A stretch of DNA of 64,000 nucleotides, from contig JADKAL010000002.1 in the NCBI GenBank assembly GCA_016715325.1, positions 186,001-250,000 of the forward strand, in the 5' to 3' direction. The notes below the pieces were generated by a model. The model saw only the letters and a program-made list of their open reading frames with translations. It ran no database searches and had not been told where the DNA came from. Source of the DNA: Methylococcaceae bacterium. Its GTDB lineage: Bacteria > Pseudomonadota > Gammaproteobacteria > Methylococcales > Methylomonadaceae. Shown one piece after another: positions 10,190-20,989 of the stretch. The position numbers were made by a program, and so were the translations under genes. How positions within the stretch are numbered: position 1 is the stretch's first letter; each line of letters starts with the position of its first letter.

Positions 10190-11395
10190 ATGTTGAGTAA
10201 ACCCATTAAAAAACACGTGTTATTAGCAGTTTGCGGCGGTATTGCCGCCTACAAATCAGCAGAATTAACCAGGTTGCTCCGTAAACAGGGTGCAGATGTT
10301 CGGATAGCGATGACTCAATCGGCAAAAGCGTTTGTCGGCCCTTTGACGTTTCAGGCATTATCCGGGAATCCGGTGTATTCGGAATTGCTCGACGCCGACG
10401 AAGAAAATGCAATGGGGCATATCAACCTTGCACGCTGGGCAGATCTTGTCATTATCGCCCCTGCCACTGCAAATACGATTGCAAAATGTGCGCATGGTAT
10501 GGCCGATAATTTAGTTACGACTTTGTTTCTTGCGGCAACCTGTCCTGTCTATATGGCCCCGGCCATGAATCAAGCGATGTGGTCCAAAACGATCACCCAA
10601 GAGAATATCCGTAAACTTGAAGCTTCCGGCGTCAAATTTATCGGCCCTGAGGTTGGCGATCAAGCCTGCGGTGAAACAGGTTTTGGGCGGATGACGGAGC
10701 CTGCCGAAATCTGTCGGCAACTTTTTGCTCAACCGCAATCTCCCAATTTACTGGGCGTTAAAGTGCTGATTAGTGCCGGACCCACAAGAGAATATATTGA
10801 TCCGGTGCGGTACATCACCAATCGAAGTTCGGGAAAAATGGGCTATGCGCTTGCTTGTGCCGCGATGGATGCAGGCGCTGAGGTGACGCTGGTCAGCGGT
10901 CCCGTAAACCTGCCACAGCCTAGCAATGCCGAGATAATTTCGGTTGAATCCGCCGCGCAAATGTACGATGCCGTTATGGCAAAAGCAACACAAACCGACA
11001 TCTACATCGGTACGGCAGCGGTCGCGGATTATTCTCCTAAAGACTCGGCAAATGAAAAAATCAAAAAGGATGCCTATCAAATTAATTTATCGCTGACAAA
11101 AACAAAAGATATTTTGTCGGCAGTCGCCCGATTGAATCCTGCGCCTTTTGTAGTCGGTTTTGCAGCGGAAACTAACGACCTTGTAACGTATGCGCTTTCT
11201 AAAATGCATAACAAAAACTTAGATATGATTGCAGCGAACTGGGTCGGACAAACGGAAGGCGGTTTCGATAGCGATCAAAATGCTTTGGAAATATTCTGGA
11301 AGGATGGGCGAACCACACTGCCCATGACCGATAAACATCACTTATCACAACAATTAATCGATTTGATTGCTACGAGATTTCATGAAAAAAATTGA
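10190..11395 (+). CDS. coaBC: Bifunctional phosphopantothenoylcysteine decarboxylase / synthetase
   Basis: Catalyses two successive coenzyme A synthesis steps. The N-terminal flavoprotein CoaC part (about 1-190) shows [16 protein letters not shown] and the active-site Cys in [11 protein letters not shown]. The C-terminal CoaB part (about 195-401) begins with [18 protein letters not shown] and continues with [10 protein letters not shown]. The 401-residue length is standard. The dut start lies inside the coaBC end (14-bp overlap), so coaBC and dut are translationally linked. Confidence 0.96.
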   Translation: MLSKPIKKHVLLAVCGGIAAYKSAELTRLLRKQGADVRIAMTQSAKAFVGPLTFQALSGNPVYSELLDADEENAMGHINLARWADLVIIAPATANTIAKCAHGMADNLVTTLFLAATCPVYMAPAMNQAMWSKTITQENIRKLEASGVKFIGPEVGDQACGETGFGRMTEPAEICRQLFAQPQSPNLLGVKVLISAGPTREYIDPVRYITNRSSGKMGYALACAAMDAGAEVTLVSGPVNLPQPSNAEIISVESAAQMYDAVMAKATQTDIYIGTAAVADYSPKDSANEKIKKDAYQINLSLTKTKDILSAVARLNPAPFVVGFAAETNDLVTYALSKMHNKNLDMIAANWVGQTEGGFDSDQNALEIFWKDGRTTLPMTDKHHLSQQLIDLIATRFHEKN

Positions 11396-11837
11396 GTTCA
11401 AAGTTCTCGATAAACGTTTAGGAAATGAGATTCCTTTACCTGAGTACGCGACTTCCGGGTCGGCTGGATTGGATCTAAGAGCCTGTTTGGTTGAGGCTAT
11501 AGAATTGAAACCTGGAGAAACAATATTAATTCCAACCGGACTTGCCGTTCATATCGGCGATAATCACCTTGCCGCCGTTATTTTGCCGCGTTCAGGACTC
11601 GGGCATAAGCACGGGATCGTATTGGGTAATTTGGTCGGGTTAATCGACTCCGACTATCAAGGTCAGATTTTCGTCTCCTGCTGGAATCGAGGCGATACCG
11701 CTTTTACGATTAATATCGGCGAGAGGATCGCGCAAATGGTTTTTGTACCGGTGTTGCAAGTTACGTTAGAGAAAGTGGACGCATTTAACGAAAGCGTCCG
11801 CGGCGACGGCGGTTTCGGACATACCGGTCGACATTAA
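11382..11837 (+). CDS. dut: dUTP diphosphatase
   Basis: Hydrolyses dUTP to dUMP, keeping uracil out of DNA and supplying thymidylate synthesis. The 151 residues carry the trimeric dUTPase motifs in order: [34 protein letters not shown] and the C-terminal arm [11 protein letters not shown] start at the ATG at 11382 ([10 protein letters not shown]), which overlaps the coaBC stop, rather than at an upstream TTG. It is the second gene of the coaBC-dut-algC-argB order. Confidence 0.96.
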   Translation: MKKIEFKVLDKRLGNEIPLPEYATSGSAGLDLRACLVEAIELKPGETILIPTGLAVHIGDNHLAAVILPRSGLGHKHGIVLGNLVGLIDSDYQGQIFVSCWNRGDTAFTINIGERIAQMVFVPVLQVTLEKVDAFNESVRGDGGFGHTGRH

Positions 11838-11865
11838 TGAATTGTTTGGTGACAGAGGTTTACGT

Positions 11866-12810
11866 ATGAAACGATTGTTTCTCACAATAGCCGTCATTTC
11901 AATCGTAATGGTGGTGATTACCGGGTTGGGAACTTTATTAATCTCGCGAACGATTGTTGCACAGTCGAAAGTCGATGCCGTTTCTTCGACCGCCAAAGGC
12001 GTCGCGCTTGCGTTGTCCGAGCAGATTAATTTGCTTAACACGATGCTTGATAAAATGGCCCAAGATCCTGAAGTCGTATCGGCTGCTGTGCAAAAAAATC
12101 CGGCTCTTTTAGCGGCTGCCGCAAGAAAGTTGGAAAACCATTTTCCGGGCGCGCTATCTGTAAAATTTTTACTAGCCAGTCAGCTAGATCCGAGTAAGCC
12201 GTCCGAAAGCGATTTGAGCTTCGCCGATCTTGATATGGCTCGAAAAACATTCGAAGCAAACCAGCCAACAGCCATACAAGGCGATATTAAAGTCGACAGA
12301 CATTTGGCTATAGCTCGGCGTATTATGCAAAATAATGCTGTTATAGGCGTTGTCTTGACCGGGGTCGAATTTGATTTTATCGATAGAATTCTGTCCGCTA
12401 CCCCCATTGAAAAGGGTTATATCGAATTGAAGCAAGGCAAACTGATACTTGCTTCGACGGGAAAAAAAATCGGAACAGACGAAATAGACGGTCTGCCAAT
12501 CCAAGTTCCTAACACCGATTGGCAGCTGTTTTTTGAAAATAACAGCGTTACAGAAGCAGTTGAAATGTCTCTGCTTACCGGTATTATTCTGATACCGGTA
12601 TTAGTTGTTGCACTTGCCTTTACAACCGGTTACCGGAAAATGTCAGACTTTCTGTCGGAAGATTTGGCTTGGGTCATTAAGGCATTTAAAGATATTGTGA
12701 CTGAAAAGCCCTTAGGCGATTATCCGGTTAAGTTTCCAGAAATGAAACAGGTTATAACGACACTTTCACAATTTAAGAGAATCGTGAGCGATAAGTCGTT
12801 TGAAATTTGA
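11866..12810 (+). CDS. Free-standing copy of the AlgC N-terminal membrane sensor region
   Basis: A 314-residue inner-membrane protein. It has one transmembrane segment near residues 4-28, an extracytoplasmic domain of about 200 residues and a second transmembrane segment near 226-248. A short cytoplasmic tail includes a DLAWVIKAFKDIVTEKPLGDYPV-like stretch. Throughout, it parallels the first ~310 residues of the following algC gene: EQINLLNTMLDKMAQDPEV against SQIALLENALDKIAQDPDV, and DRHLAIARRIMQ against DRHLAITRRVMQ. There is no mutase domain. The ATG at 11866 has an AGAGG ribosome site. It most likely arose by partial tandem duplication of algC; its function is unknown, possibly as a partner or decoy of AlgC's own sensor. 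Confidence 0.85.
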   Translation: MKRLFLTIAVISIVMVVITGLGTLLISRTIVAQSKVDAVSSTAKGVALALSEQINLLNTMLDKMAQDPEVVSAAVQKNPALLAAAARKLENHFPGALSVKFLLASQLDPSKPSESDLSFADLDMARKTFEANQPTAIQGDIKVDRHLAIARRIMQNNAVIGVVLTGVEFDFIDRILSATPIEKGYIELKQGKLILASTGKKIGTDEIDGLPIQVPNTDWQLFFENNSVTEAVEMSLLTGIILIPVLVVALAFTTGYRKMSDFLSEDLAWVIKAFKDIVTEKPLGDYPVKFPEMKQVITTLSQFKRIVSDKSFEI

Positions 12811-12931
12811 AAACATCCTTCAAAAACGAGACAATGTCTATCAAATGATTAGTTCGATTGAATATTCATAAGCTTGCGCAGAAGGCATCGGAAATAAAAA
12901 TAATGCCCATAAATATTAAAGGGGTTAGATA

Positions 12932-15460
12932 ATGGAACGTTTGTTCTCGGTATTGACATTGATTGCCGTCCTGATGATTTTGATTTCAGGCGGCGGTGTT
13001 TATCTTGTGTCTAAAATTATCGTCTCTCAAGCAAAAGAAGATGTGGCCTTGGCTTCAGCAACCGGCGTTGCGCAATCGCTGAGCAGTCAAATAGCGCTTT
13101 TGGAAAACGCACTGGACAAAATAGCGCAAGATCCTGATGTGATTGCTGCTTTTTCCAGTAATAATCAAGCCGAATTAAAATTATTCGCCGCACGTTTTGA
13201 GAGCTTTTTACCGAAGACTAGAAAAGTCAGATTGTTGCCTATCGGTTCCATCGAACGGGACGAAACAAATGTTCCTCGAATGGGTTACGGTGATGTCGAT
13301 ATGGTAAAAGCAACATTTCAGGATAATCCATTGCCGGCCATTCAAGGCGATGTCGGCCCCGATAGGCATTTAGCGATTACCCGTCGAGTCATGCAAGGCA
13401 ACCAAGCGGTCGGCGTTATATTAGCAAGCATAAATTATGATTTTATTGAAAATAGCATTAGCGGCGCTTCCGATAAAACAAGCTACTTAGAGCTAAGGCA
13501 AGAAAAGCTCGTACTAGCCAATGTCGGCACTAAAGGAGACGACGATGATTTAAATAGAATCGGTGTTTCCGGTACAGGGTGGGATATTTACGTTCGCGAT
13601 CCTAACAGCAGCTCCCTCGGTCAACTCCCTTTGATAATCGGATTCATCTTTTTACCGGTTGTGCTAGCGCTAGGCGCATTTTACATTTGCTATCGCCAAC
13701 TTTCGATTACCTTGGCTCAAGATCAGGATTGGATACTACAAGCTTTCAAAGACGTTCTCACAAACCGGCCTAAGGGAAGCTATCCGGTTGCTTTGAAAGG
13801 AATGAATACCGTCATCGCTTCGATGGTGCGCTTTAATCGCGAAGTAGAACTTCAAGGGGTGAATGCTGCCGCAAAAAATTATGATGACTTTGAGTTGGAA
13901 GGTTATTTCGACGAAATTAGCGTTCCATCAATTGCATCGAAGAGCGAGAGTACGCCCGCTTTCACAAAAAGCAACTCGGATTCCAGCGTCGTTGTTGAAG
14001 AAATAGAAACTATTCCAGCGAAGCAAGCTGCAAAAATACCGGAAATTATCGATGTTGTTCCAGAAAGTCAAAAAATTACCGGCCAGTCCCAGTCTGCGGA
14101 AATATTCAAAGCTTACGATATACGTGGAATTGTCGGCGTGAGTCTAACTAAAGAAATCGTGTTCGACATCGGCAGAGCACTGGGATCCGAAGCTAAAGAA
14201 CTAGGTTGTCGAACAATCGTAATCGGTCGTGACGGTCGATTATCCAGTCCGACGCTGGCCGAATCGCTATCTAACGGCGTAATGTCGACCGGATGTCATG
14301 TTCTCGATATTGGCATGGTGCCAACTCCGGTGCTCTATTTCGTCGTTCAGCATACGGATGGAAGAACAGGCGTCATGATTACAGGCAGTCATAACCCTGC
14401 CGATTATAACGGCCTGAAAATGGTGATGAGGGGTGAAACACTTTCAGGTTCGAGAATTCAGCAACTGAAAGTCAGAATCGATGGCCAGAATTTTTTAACA
14501 GGCGAAGGAACGATTGAACATAACGGGATGTTTGAAAGCGAATATATCGGTACGTTATGCGAAGACATTCAGGTAACAAGACCTTTAAAAGTCGTTGTAG
14601 ATTGCGGAAATGGGGCGGCGAGCGAACTTGCGCCTATTTTGTTAAAATCGCTAGGCTGTGAAGTGGTGGAGTTATTCTGCGAAGTTGACGGCAACTTTCC
14701 AAATCATCATCCGGATCCCAGCAAACCGGAAAATTTATCCGAGCTAGCCAAGATCGTTAAACAAAATAATGCCGATGTCGGTCTAGCTTTCGACGGAGAC
14801 GGTGATCGCTTAGGCGTTGTCGATTCAAAAGGCAAAATAATTTGGCCGGATCGCCAAATGATGCTTTTTGCCAAGGACGTGCTAGCCGGAAAACCGGGTT
14901 CGGAAATTATTTACGACGTAAAATGCAGTCGGCACCTGCCTGATCAAATCGTTAAATATGGCGGTAGACCGTTGATGTGGAAAACCGGGCATTCACTCAT
15001 GAAAGCCAAAATTAAAGAAACCGGCGCCAAATTGGCCGGAGAAATGAGCGGACATATATTCTTTAATGACCGCTGGTTCGGTTTCGACGATGCGTTGTAT
15101 TCCGCAGCAAGATTACTGCAAATTTTGTCCGAAGACTCACGCGCTAGCGCCGACGTTTTTGCCGACTTCCCGGATAGTCTGTGCACGCCCGAACTTAATG
15201 TCGAATTAGCCGAGGGAGAAAATTTTAAATTTATCGATCGGCTTTTCGATTCCGCAAAATTCACCGGCGGAAAAATTACCGATATTGACGGGATGCGCAT
15301 TGATTTCTCGGACGGCTGGGGTTTGGTAAGAGCCTCGAATACCACACCTTCGCTCGTCATTCGTTTCGAGGCGGATAACAAAGAAGCAATGGAAAATATT
15401 CAATCTCAATTCCGGCAACTCATGGTTGGAATAAAGCCTGACATTAAATTGCCTTTCTAA
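12932..15460 (+). CDS. algC: Phosphomannomutase/phosphoglucomutase with membrane-bound N-terminal sensor
   Basis: Interconverts mannose- or glucose-6-phosphate and the 1-phosphates, supplying GDP-mannose and UDP-glucose for polysaccharide and LPS. The 842 residues comprise a transmembrane segment (about 4-26), an extracytoplasmic domain (about 30-230) and a second transmembrane segment (about 234-256). A low-complexity linker (about 315-385) leads to the mutase (about 388-835). In the mutase, the phosphoserine is Ser486 in TGSHNPADYNG, the metal loop is DGDGDRLG, the sugar loop is GEMSGHIFF and the phosphate loop is RASNTTPS. Long AlgC forms with such an N-terminal part are known in pseudomonads. 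It follows its own partial duplicate and precedes argB. Confidence 0.95.
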   Translation: MERLFSVLTLIAVLMILISGGGVYLVSKIIVSQAKEDVALASATGVAQSLSSQIALLENALDKIAQDPDVIAAFSSNNQAELKLFAARFESFLPKTRKVRLLPIGSIERDETNVPRMGYGDVDMVKATFQDNPLPAIQGDVGPDRHLAITRRVMQGNQAVGVILASINYDFIENSISGASDKTSYLELRQEKLVLANVGTKGDDDDLNRIGVSGTGWDIYVRDPNSSSLGQLPLIIGFIFLPVVLALGAFYICYRQLSITLAQDQDWILQAFKDVLTNRPKGSYPVALKGMNTVIASMVRFNREVELQGVNAAAKNYDDFELEGYFDEISVPSIASKSESTPAFTKSNSDSSVVVEEIETIPAKQAAKIPEIIDVVPESQKITGQSQSAEIFKAYDIRGIVGVSLTKEIVFDIGRALGSEAKELGCRTIVIGRDGRLSSPTLAESLSNGVMSTGCHVLDIGMVPTPVLYFVVQHTDGRTGVMITGSHNPADYNGLKMVMRGETLSGSRIQQLKVRIDGQNFLTGEGTIEHNGMFESEYIGTLCEDIQVTRPLKVVVDCGNGAASELAPILLKSLGCEVVELFCEVDGNFPNHHPDPSKPENLSELAKIVKQNNADVGLAFDGDGDRLGVVDSKGKIIWPDRQMMLFAKDVLAGKPGSEIIYDVKCSRHLPDQIVKYGGRPLMWKTGHSLMKAKIKETGAKLAGEMSGHIFFNDRWFGFDDALYSAARLLQILSEDSRASADVFADFPDSLCTPELNVELAEGENFKFIDRLFDSAKFTGGKITDIDGMRIDFSDGWGLVRASNTTPSLVIRFEADNKEAMENIQSQFRQLMVGIKPDIKLPF

Positions 15461-15467
15461 AAATTAA

Positions 15468-16376
<909 letters not shown>

Positions 16377-16384
16377 GCAAATTC

Positions 16385-17376
16385 TTATTCCGATAAGCTT
16401 GTTTCGAGGTAATTTCTAAAGGCGATACGAATATCTTGCACTTTCTTACTGGCGCACAGTTCAACGCCGATAGAAGAGTCACGGCAGCGAATATCCAAAA
16501 AAAGCTTTTGTTTTCTATCGCCTAAATCGACTTTGGAGATAGCCAAGCTTAAATCGTTATCGGTATCGGGCGTACGACCCATAATTAATTTACCGGATTC
16601 GATTTCAGGTTGTGTACTATTTGAACTGGTGGAATGTTTTGTTATAAAGTCTCCAGCAATTTTCCAGGCTTTTTCACATTCTCTTTCGGTCGTGCAAGTG
16701 AAAACCCCGAGTTGATTAGCCGCTTTAATTTCTTCTTTCTGTTGTTCCAGTCTTTTTTCTTCGGCTGATTGAGTGAGCTGTTTGTACCGAGAAATGTCGG
16801 CATTGAATTGTTCAATGACCTTATTCTTTTTTTCTATGTGTTGACTGATTTTGACATAAGCTTGTTGGCTGTCTTTTTCCGTCGCTTTAATATCATCCAA
16901 CAGTTTTTGAGGAATTTTTCGCCGTTCCGTTCATGGGTCGCGGCCTGACGATTGAGCGTTTCAAGCTGATTATCAAGACGCTTTAAATTACTTATCGTCA
17001 GTTTTTGCTCGGTCTCCATTTCTTGCAGTTTAGCATTGAAGGTATTTTGCAAGTCTTCGAGTTTTGTATAAGTAATGCGCAACGCTTTATCGTGATACAT
17101 TTGCTGAGCAATAACTTTTTCTTGCGCTTCTTTCAGCGCTTTAAGCAAGCGGTCTAGTGCTTCTTCAGACTTTGTTTTAGCTCTTTCCGTAACACCCACA
17201 ACCCGACCGCCTTTATTTAAGGATTCACGACGATATTGAGAGTGCTGCGGCGGGACTTGATCGGAAAAATAAGTATTTCCTTTATCATCAATCCACTTGT
17301 ACATTTTGTTCGCGTACGCTGCTTGGCCTGAAAACAAGCCGAGAAAACATGCGGCAACAACTAGTTTTGGTTTCAT
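16385..17376 (-). pseudogene. DUF4124 coiled-coil protein, frameshifted
   Basis: The first part (16834-17376) starts at MKPKLVVAACFLGLFSGQ, a signal peptide. A DUF4124 domain follows (MYKWIDDKGNTYFSDQVPP) and then a long charged coiled coil. The coiled coil and a C-terminal domain continue in another frame (16385-16900). The break falls in a run of five T on the plus strand (16915-16919); a sixth would restore a smooth join (NGEKIPQKLLDDIK). The joined protein would be about 330 residues. DUF4124 proteins are exported and of unknown function. The break is either a young frameshift or a sequence error; the remaining protein looks well conserved, favouring error. Confidence 0.75.
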
Positions 17377-17539
17377 GCGCGTATACATAATCAAATTAAA
17401 GCCCATTTCGTCTGCTGATTATAGGTTAGCTGAGCCGAATTTTAAATCAATTCACTCAACTTCTTTGTTAATTATTAACACTCACGCCGATAGTAATAGT
17501 GAAAAAATAACGATTTTCCCAAGATTTAAACGCTACTCA

Positions 17540-18115
17540 TCAACTAATTAAACTTACCAGTTGATTTAAAGGCGGGATGATAACCATCTTGGCTAACTGT
17601 AACATCATCAGCGCCAGTAAGGGCGATAAATCGATGCCGCCGAAATCGGGTATGAATTTTCTGCAAGTATCTAATAATGGCTCGGTAAGGCTGTGCAATA
17701 TCGATGATACTGCGTTGAAGCTGCTGGGGTTTAACCAGCTCAGGACGGCGCTGGCGATGACCGCATAAATGAATACATCAAATAATAAGGAGATCAAATT
17801 GCTCATCGAGTACAAAGCTAACGCACCAACGCTAATCGTAAAGCCTTTTAGCATTAGAATCGAAAAGTCTTCAAACATACGTAAACCGAGAGCCAACACG
17901 ATTGACGAAGTATCTATTTTGCCGACCGGCGGAATATACCGGCGCAGAATTTTTAACACGGGATGGGTAATCTTTACCAGAAACTGGGAGATCGGGTTAT
18001 AAAACTCAGCTCGACTCCATTGCAGTAAAAATCTTAGGACAACTGCGAGGATGTAGAGTGAAAATACCGACTCGATGATAAATATAAGCGGTTCGGTCAT
18101 GTAATTCGCATTCAT
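17540..18115 (-). CDS. yggT: YggT-family membrane protein
   Basis: A 191-residue inner-membrane protein with two YggT repeats (about 10-90 and 100-185). Each has two hydrophobic segments and a conserved amphipathic piece (NPISQFLVKITHPVLKILRRYIPP; then LHSLTEPLLDTCRKFIP). Its ATG overlaps the proC stop (ATGA), so the two are translationally coupled. The proC-yggT pairing is widespread. The role is unclear; links to osmotic tolerance and membrane function have been proposed. Confidence 0.92.
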   Translation of the reverse strand: MNANYMTEPLIFIIESVFSLYILAVVLRFLLQWSRAEFYNPISQFLVKITHPVLKILRRYIPPVGKIDTSSIVLALGLRMFEDFSILMLKGFTISVGALALYSMSNLISLLFDVFIYAVIASAVLSWLNPSSFNAVSSILHSLTEPLLDTCRKFIPDFGGIDLSPLLALMMLQLAKMVIIPPLNQLVSLIS

Positions 18116-18939
18116 TCTTTATCTTCCATTTGTTTAGACATTTCAACGGAGCGATTTTTCGCTGCGTGTAAGGCTTTCGCAACCAATTCGTTAAAGCCGC
18201 CGTGTTCAAAGGTTTCAATCGCCTGTTGAGTGGTTCCACCCGGCGATGTCACGCGTCTTCTGAGTTCAGCCGGGGATTCGGAGGATTCCAACGCTATTTT
18301 AGCGGCGCCCAGAGCTGTTTGTTGAATGAGTAAGCGAGCGATTGTCTCATTCAGTCCTAATTCCACCGCCGCTTTCTCCATCGCTTCCATCAATAGGAAA
18401 TAATAGGCCGGACCGCTTCCGGAAACAGCTGTCACTGCATCCAATTCGCTTTCATCGTTTACCCAAAGAGCAATACCGACCGAACGAAGAATGTTTTCAG
18501 CCAAATCGCGTTGTTCTTGAGAGACGTTGTCATTGGCAAATAAGGCTGTTGCGCCGGTTAACACTAAAGCCGGCGTATTGGGCATACAACGAACAATAGC
18601 AGTATCGATTCCCAGCCATTTAGATAACCCGGCTTGAGTAATTCCGGCGGCAATTGACACGACCAGTTGTTGGGATTTTAGATAAGGGGCAATTTCTTTT
18701 GTTACTTGCGCCATAATTTGGGGTTTGACCGCCAATACTAACACATCTGTCGAATTAACAACTTCTTGGTTATTGTGTGTCGTATTAATGCCTAAACTTG
18801 CTGACAAATTTGTTAATGTTTCCTCATTTATATCCGAAACCCAAAGCTGTTTCGGATCATGACCGCTGGCTATCAAGCCGTTTAAAAGGCTAGCAGCCAT
18901 ATTGCCGCCGCCGATAAAACCGATTTTTGTTGTTTTCAT
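18112..18939 (-). CDS. proC: Pyrroline-5-carboxylate reductase
   Basis: Last step of proline synthesis, reducing 1-pyrroline-5-carboxylate with NAD(P)H. The 275 residues have the Rossmann motif GFIGGGNMAASLL at the N-terminus, AVKPQIMAQV, and RCMPNTPA. The C-terminal dimer domain contains AVSGSGPAYYFLLMEAM and TSPGGTTQQAIETFE. The order proC-yggT is standard in gammaproteobacteria. Confidence 0.96.
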   Translation of the reverse strand: MKTTKIGFIGGGNMAASLLNGLIASGHDPKQLWVSDINEETLTNLSASLGINTTHNNQEVVNSTDVLVLAVKPQIMAQVTKEIAPYLKSQQLVVSIAAGITQAGLSKWLGIDTAIVRCMPNTPALVLTGATALFANDNVSQEQRDLAENILRSVGIALWVNDESELDAVTAVSGSGPAYYFLLMEAMEKAAVELGLNETIARLLIQQTALGAAKIALESSESPAELRRRVTSPGGTTQQAIETFEHGGFNELVAKALHAAKNRSVEMSKQMEDKE

Positions 18940-19061
18940 GTTTTCTTTGTTTATTGATAAAGTAAACGTATTCTACCTAATATAAGGACGGAGCTGAAAA
19001 TCACAAGTCCGATCGTTCGTGAATCGATGCAGTGATATTCTGACGTCCATAAAGACAAGAC

Positions 19062-20054
19062 ATGATCGAGACAATCTACGTTGAAGAAAATATCCGCCAG
19101 CATCCTCGTGTTGAAGCAATTTTGTCGCGATTCTCTCACGCTAGACAAATAATTTGCGAGCGCTACAGCGAAGTATTCAATCCTAAGACTCAAAATTTCC
19201 GCTTGCAAAAGCAAAACCCCGCTTTGATACTGGCCGAAAAACATAAAAATTTTGTGCTTGAAGCGCCCGTTGGATACGGTATAGGAGCTAAAAAGAATTA
19301 CTACTTTTCACATATGTTGAACTGCCTTTACGATTGCCGTTATTGTTTCTTACAAGGCATGTACGCTTCGGCTAATTATGTTTTATTCGTCAATTACGAG
19401 GATTTTCAAACGGAGATTCAAAGTCTATGTCAAAGCTTTCCATCTGAAAACATTCATTTTTTTTCCGGCTATGATTGCGATAGCTTGGCATTGGAGCCGA
19501 TAAGCGGATTCGCCGGCGCATTTATGTCGTTTTTTGAAACTATCCCCAACGGATGGTTAGAATTAAGGACTAAAAGCACCCAAATTAGGACCCTTCTGGA
19601 GCGAGAACCGTTATCGCGTTGCGTTGTTGCTTTCAGTTTATCGCCTGATGAAATTGTAAAAAAAGTCGAAGCTAAAACGCCGTCTTTAGCGCGGCGTTTA
19701 GCATCGATTGAAAAGCTTCAGCAACAAGGCTGGAACATCGGTTTACGCTTCGATCCGTTGATTTATCAATCCGATTATAAACAGCAATATCAGCAGTTTT
19801 TCGATACAGTCTTCACTATCGTGCGCTTAGAAAATCTGCATTCAGTCAGCTTAGGGGGGTTCCGTTTGCCCGATAATTATTTTAAAAAAATGCAAAAACT
19901 TTATCCGGATGAAACGATTTTTGCTAGTCCCTTAGAAAGCCGTAACGGTATGATTTCGTATCGGCAAAGCTTAGAATCGGAATTAATGAACTACACAACC
20001 GAGCAAGTATTAACCCATATCCCTGCCTCGAAATTTTTCCCATGCACCTTTTGA
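19062..20054 (+). CDS. Spore photoproduct lyase-family radical SAM protein
   Basis: A 330-residue radical-SAM enzyme with the cluster-binding cysteines in CLYDCRYC (C-x3-C-x2-C, about residue 88), followed by FLQGMYASANYVLF. The arrangement and length match the SplB family, which directly reverses the UV lesion spore photoproduct. This organism is not expected to make spores, so the substrate is uncertain; homologs of this type occur in several proteobacteria. The SDR gene starts inside its 3' end (13-bp overlap), implying coupled translation. Confidence 0.85.
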   Translation: MIETIYVEENIRQHPRVEAILSRFSHARQIICERYSEVFNPKTQNFRLQKQNPALILAEKHKNFVLEAPVGYGIGAKKNYYFSHMLNCLYDCRYCFLQGMYASANYVLFVNYEDFQTEIQSLCQSFPSENIHFFSGYDCDSLALEPISGFAGAFMSFFETIPNGWLELRTKSTQIRTLLEREPLSRCVVAFSLSPDEIVKKVEAKTPSLARRLASIEKLQQQGWNIGLRFDPLIYQSDYKQQYQQFFDTVFTIVRLENLHSVSLGGFRLPDNYFKKMQKLYPDETIFASPLESRNGMISYRQSLESELMNYTTEQVLTHIPASKFFPCTF

Positions 20055-20752
20055 AACGAACGATTTTAATAACCGGAGCGAGTTCGGGCATTGGGCGAGC
20101 AAGTGCCGAACATTTGCTGGCTCAAGGACATACGGTCATCGGCCTCTCTCGAGACTGCAGCCGTTTTGAAGATATGGGCGAAAATTTTTATCCGGTGCAA
20201 CTCGATTTATCGCAATTAGAAGGATTGCCGGAGAAAATTCGACGATTGGAACAGCAATTTCCGGATTTAAATGCCGCCATATTTTCAGCGGGCATCGGCC
20301 GTTTCGGGTCGTTGGAAGAGTTCTCGTATTCGCAAATTCAAGCGTTGATGAACATTAACTTTATCAGTCCTACATTTTTGACTCGTGCGCTACTCCCATC
20401 TTTTAAGCGAAAGAATCGAAGCGATTTGATATACATCGGATCTGAGGCGGCATTAAAAGGCAGCCGAAAAGGATCGATCTATTGTGCTAGTAAGTTTGCT
20501 TTACGCGGCTTTACCCAAGCTTTACGAGAAGAATGCAGTAACGATTGCGTGCGCGTTTGTTTGATTAATCCCGGTATGGTTAGAACGGCTTTTTTCGATA
20601 GTCTTTCATTCGAGCCCGGAAGCGATGCTAAAAACTTTTTATTACCGGAGGATGTGGCAGAAGCGGTGTCCTATGTCATCAATGCTAGAAAGGATATGGT
20701 GATAGATGAGTTGAATCTTAACCCAGCCAGCAAAGTCGTTAGAAAAAAATAA
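20042..20752 (+). CDS. Short-chain dehydrogenase/reductase
   Basis: A 236-residue classical SDR. It has the nucleotide-binding TGASSGIGRAS motif near the N-terminus, an SAGIG segment equivalent to the NNAG motif, and a catalytic Tyr-x3-Lys in YCASKFALRG. INPGMVRT follows. The substrate cannot be told from the sequence. Its start lies within the SplB-like gene, so the two are expressed together and may act in one repair or modification step. Confidence 0.9.
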   Translation: MHLLKRTILITGASSGIGRASAEHLLAQGHTVIGLSRDCSRFEDMGENFYPVQLDLSQLEGLPEKIRRLEQQFPDLNAAIFSAGIGRFGSLEEFSYSQIQALMNINFISPTFLTRALLPSFKRKNRSDLIYIGSEAALKGSRKGSIYCASKFALRGFTQALREECSNDCVRVCLINPGMVRTAFFDSLSFEPGSDAKNFLLPEDVAEAVSYVINARKDMVIDELNLNPASKVVRKK

Positions 20753-20989
20753 GCGGCTCGAAAGTGCCGAAGGAGATGAGCTAACATATACGTGTCTCTT
20801 ATCAAAGATAAGCGTAAGCGAAAAATAAAAACCGGACATTTTCGTAAATGACGCGTAAATTTTAAAGAACTTAGGCCGATTTTCAGCACTAAAGTACCAT
20901 CTTTTTGACAATTTCCGGTTATGATGTGCAACATTTTAAGGGGTAAGAATACAAATCAACTCTTACCTTAACGGATTACAAGGTAACTT

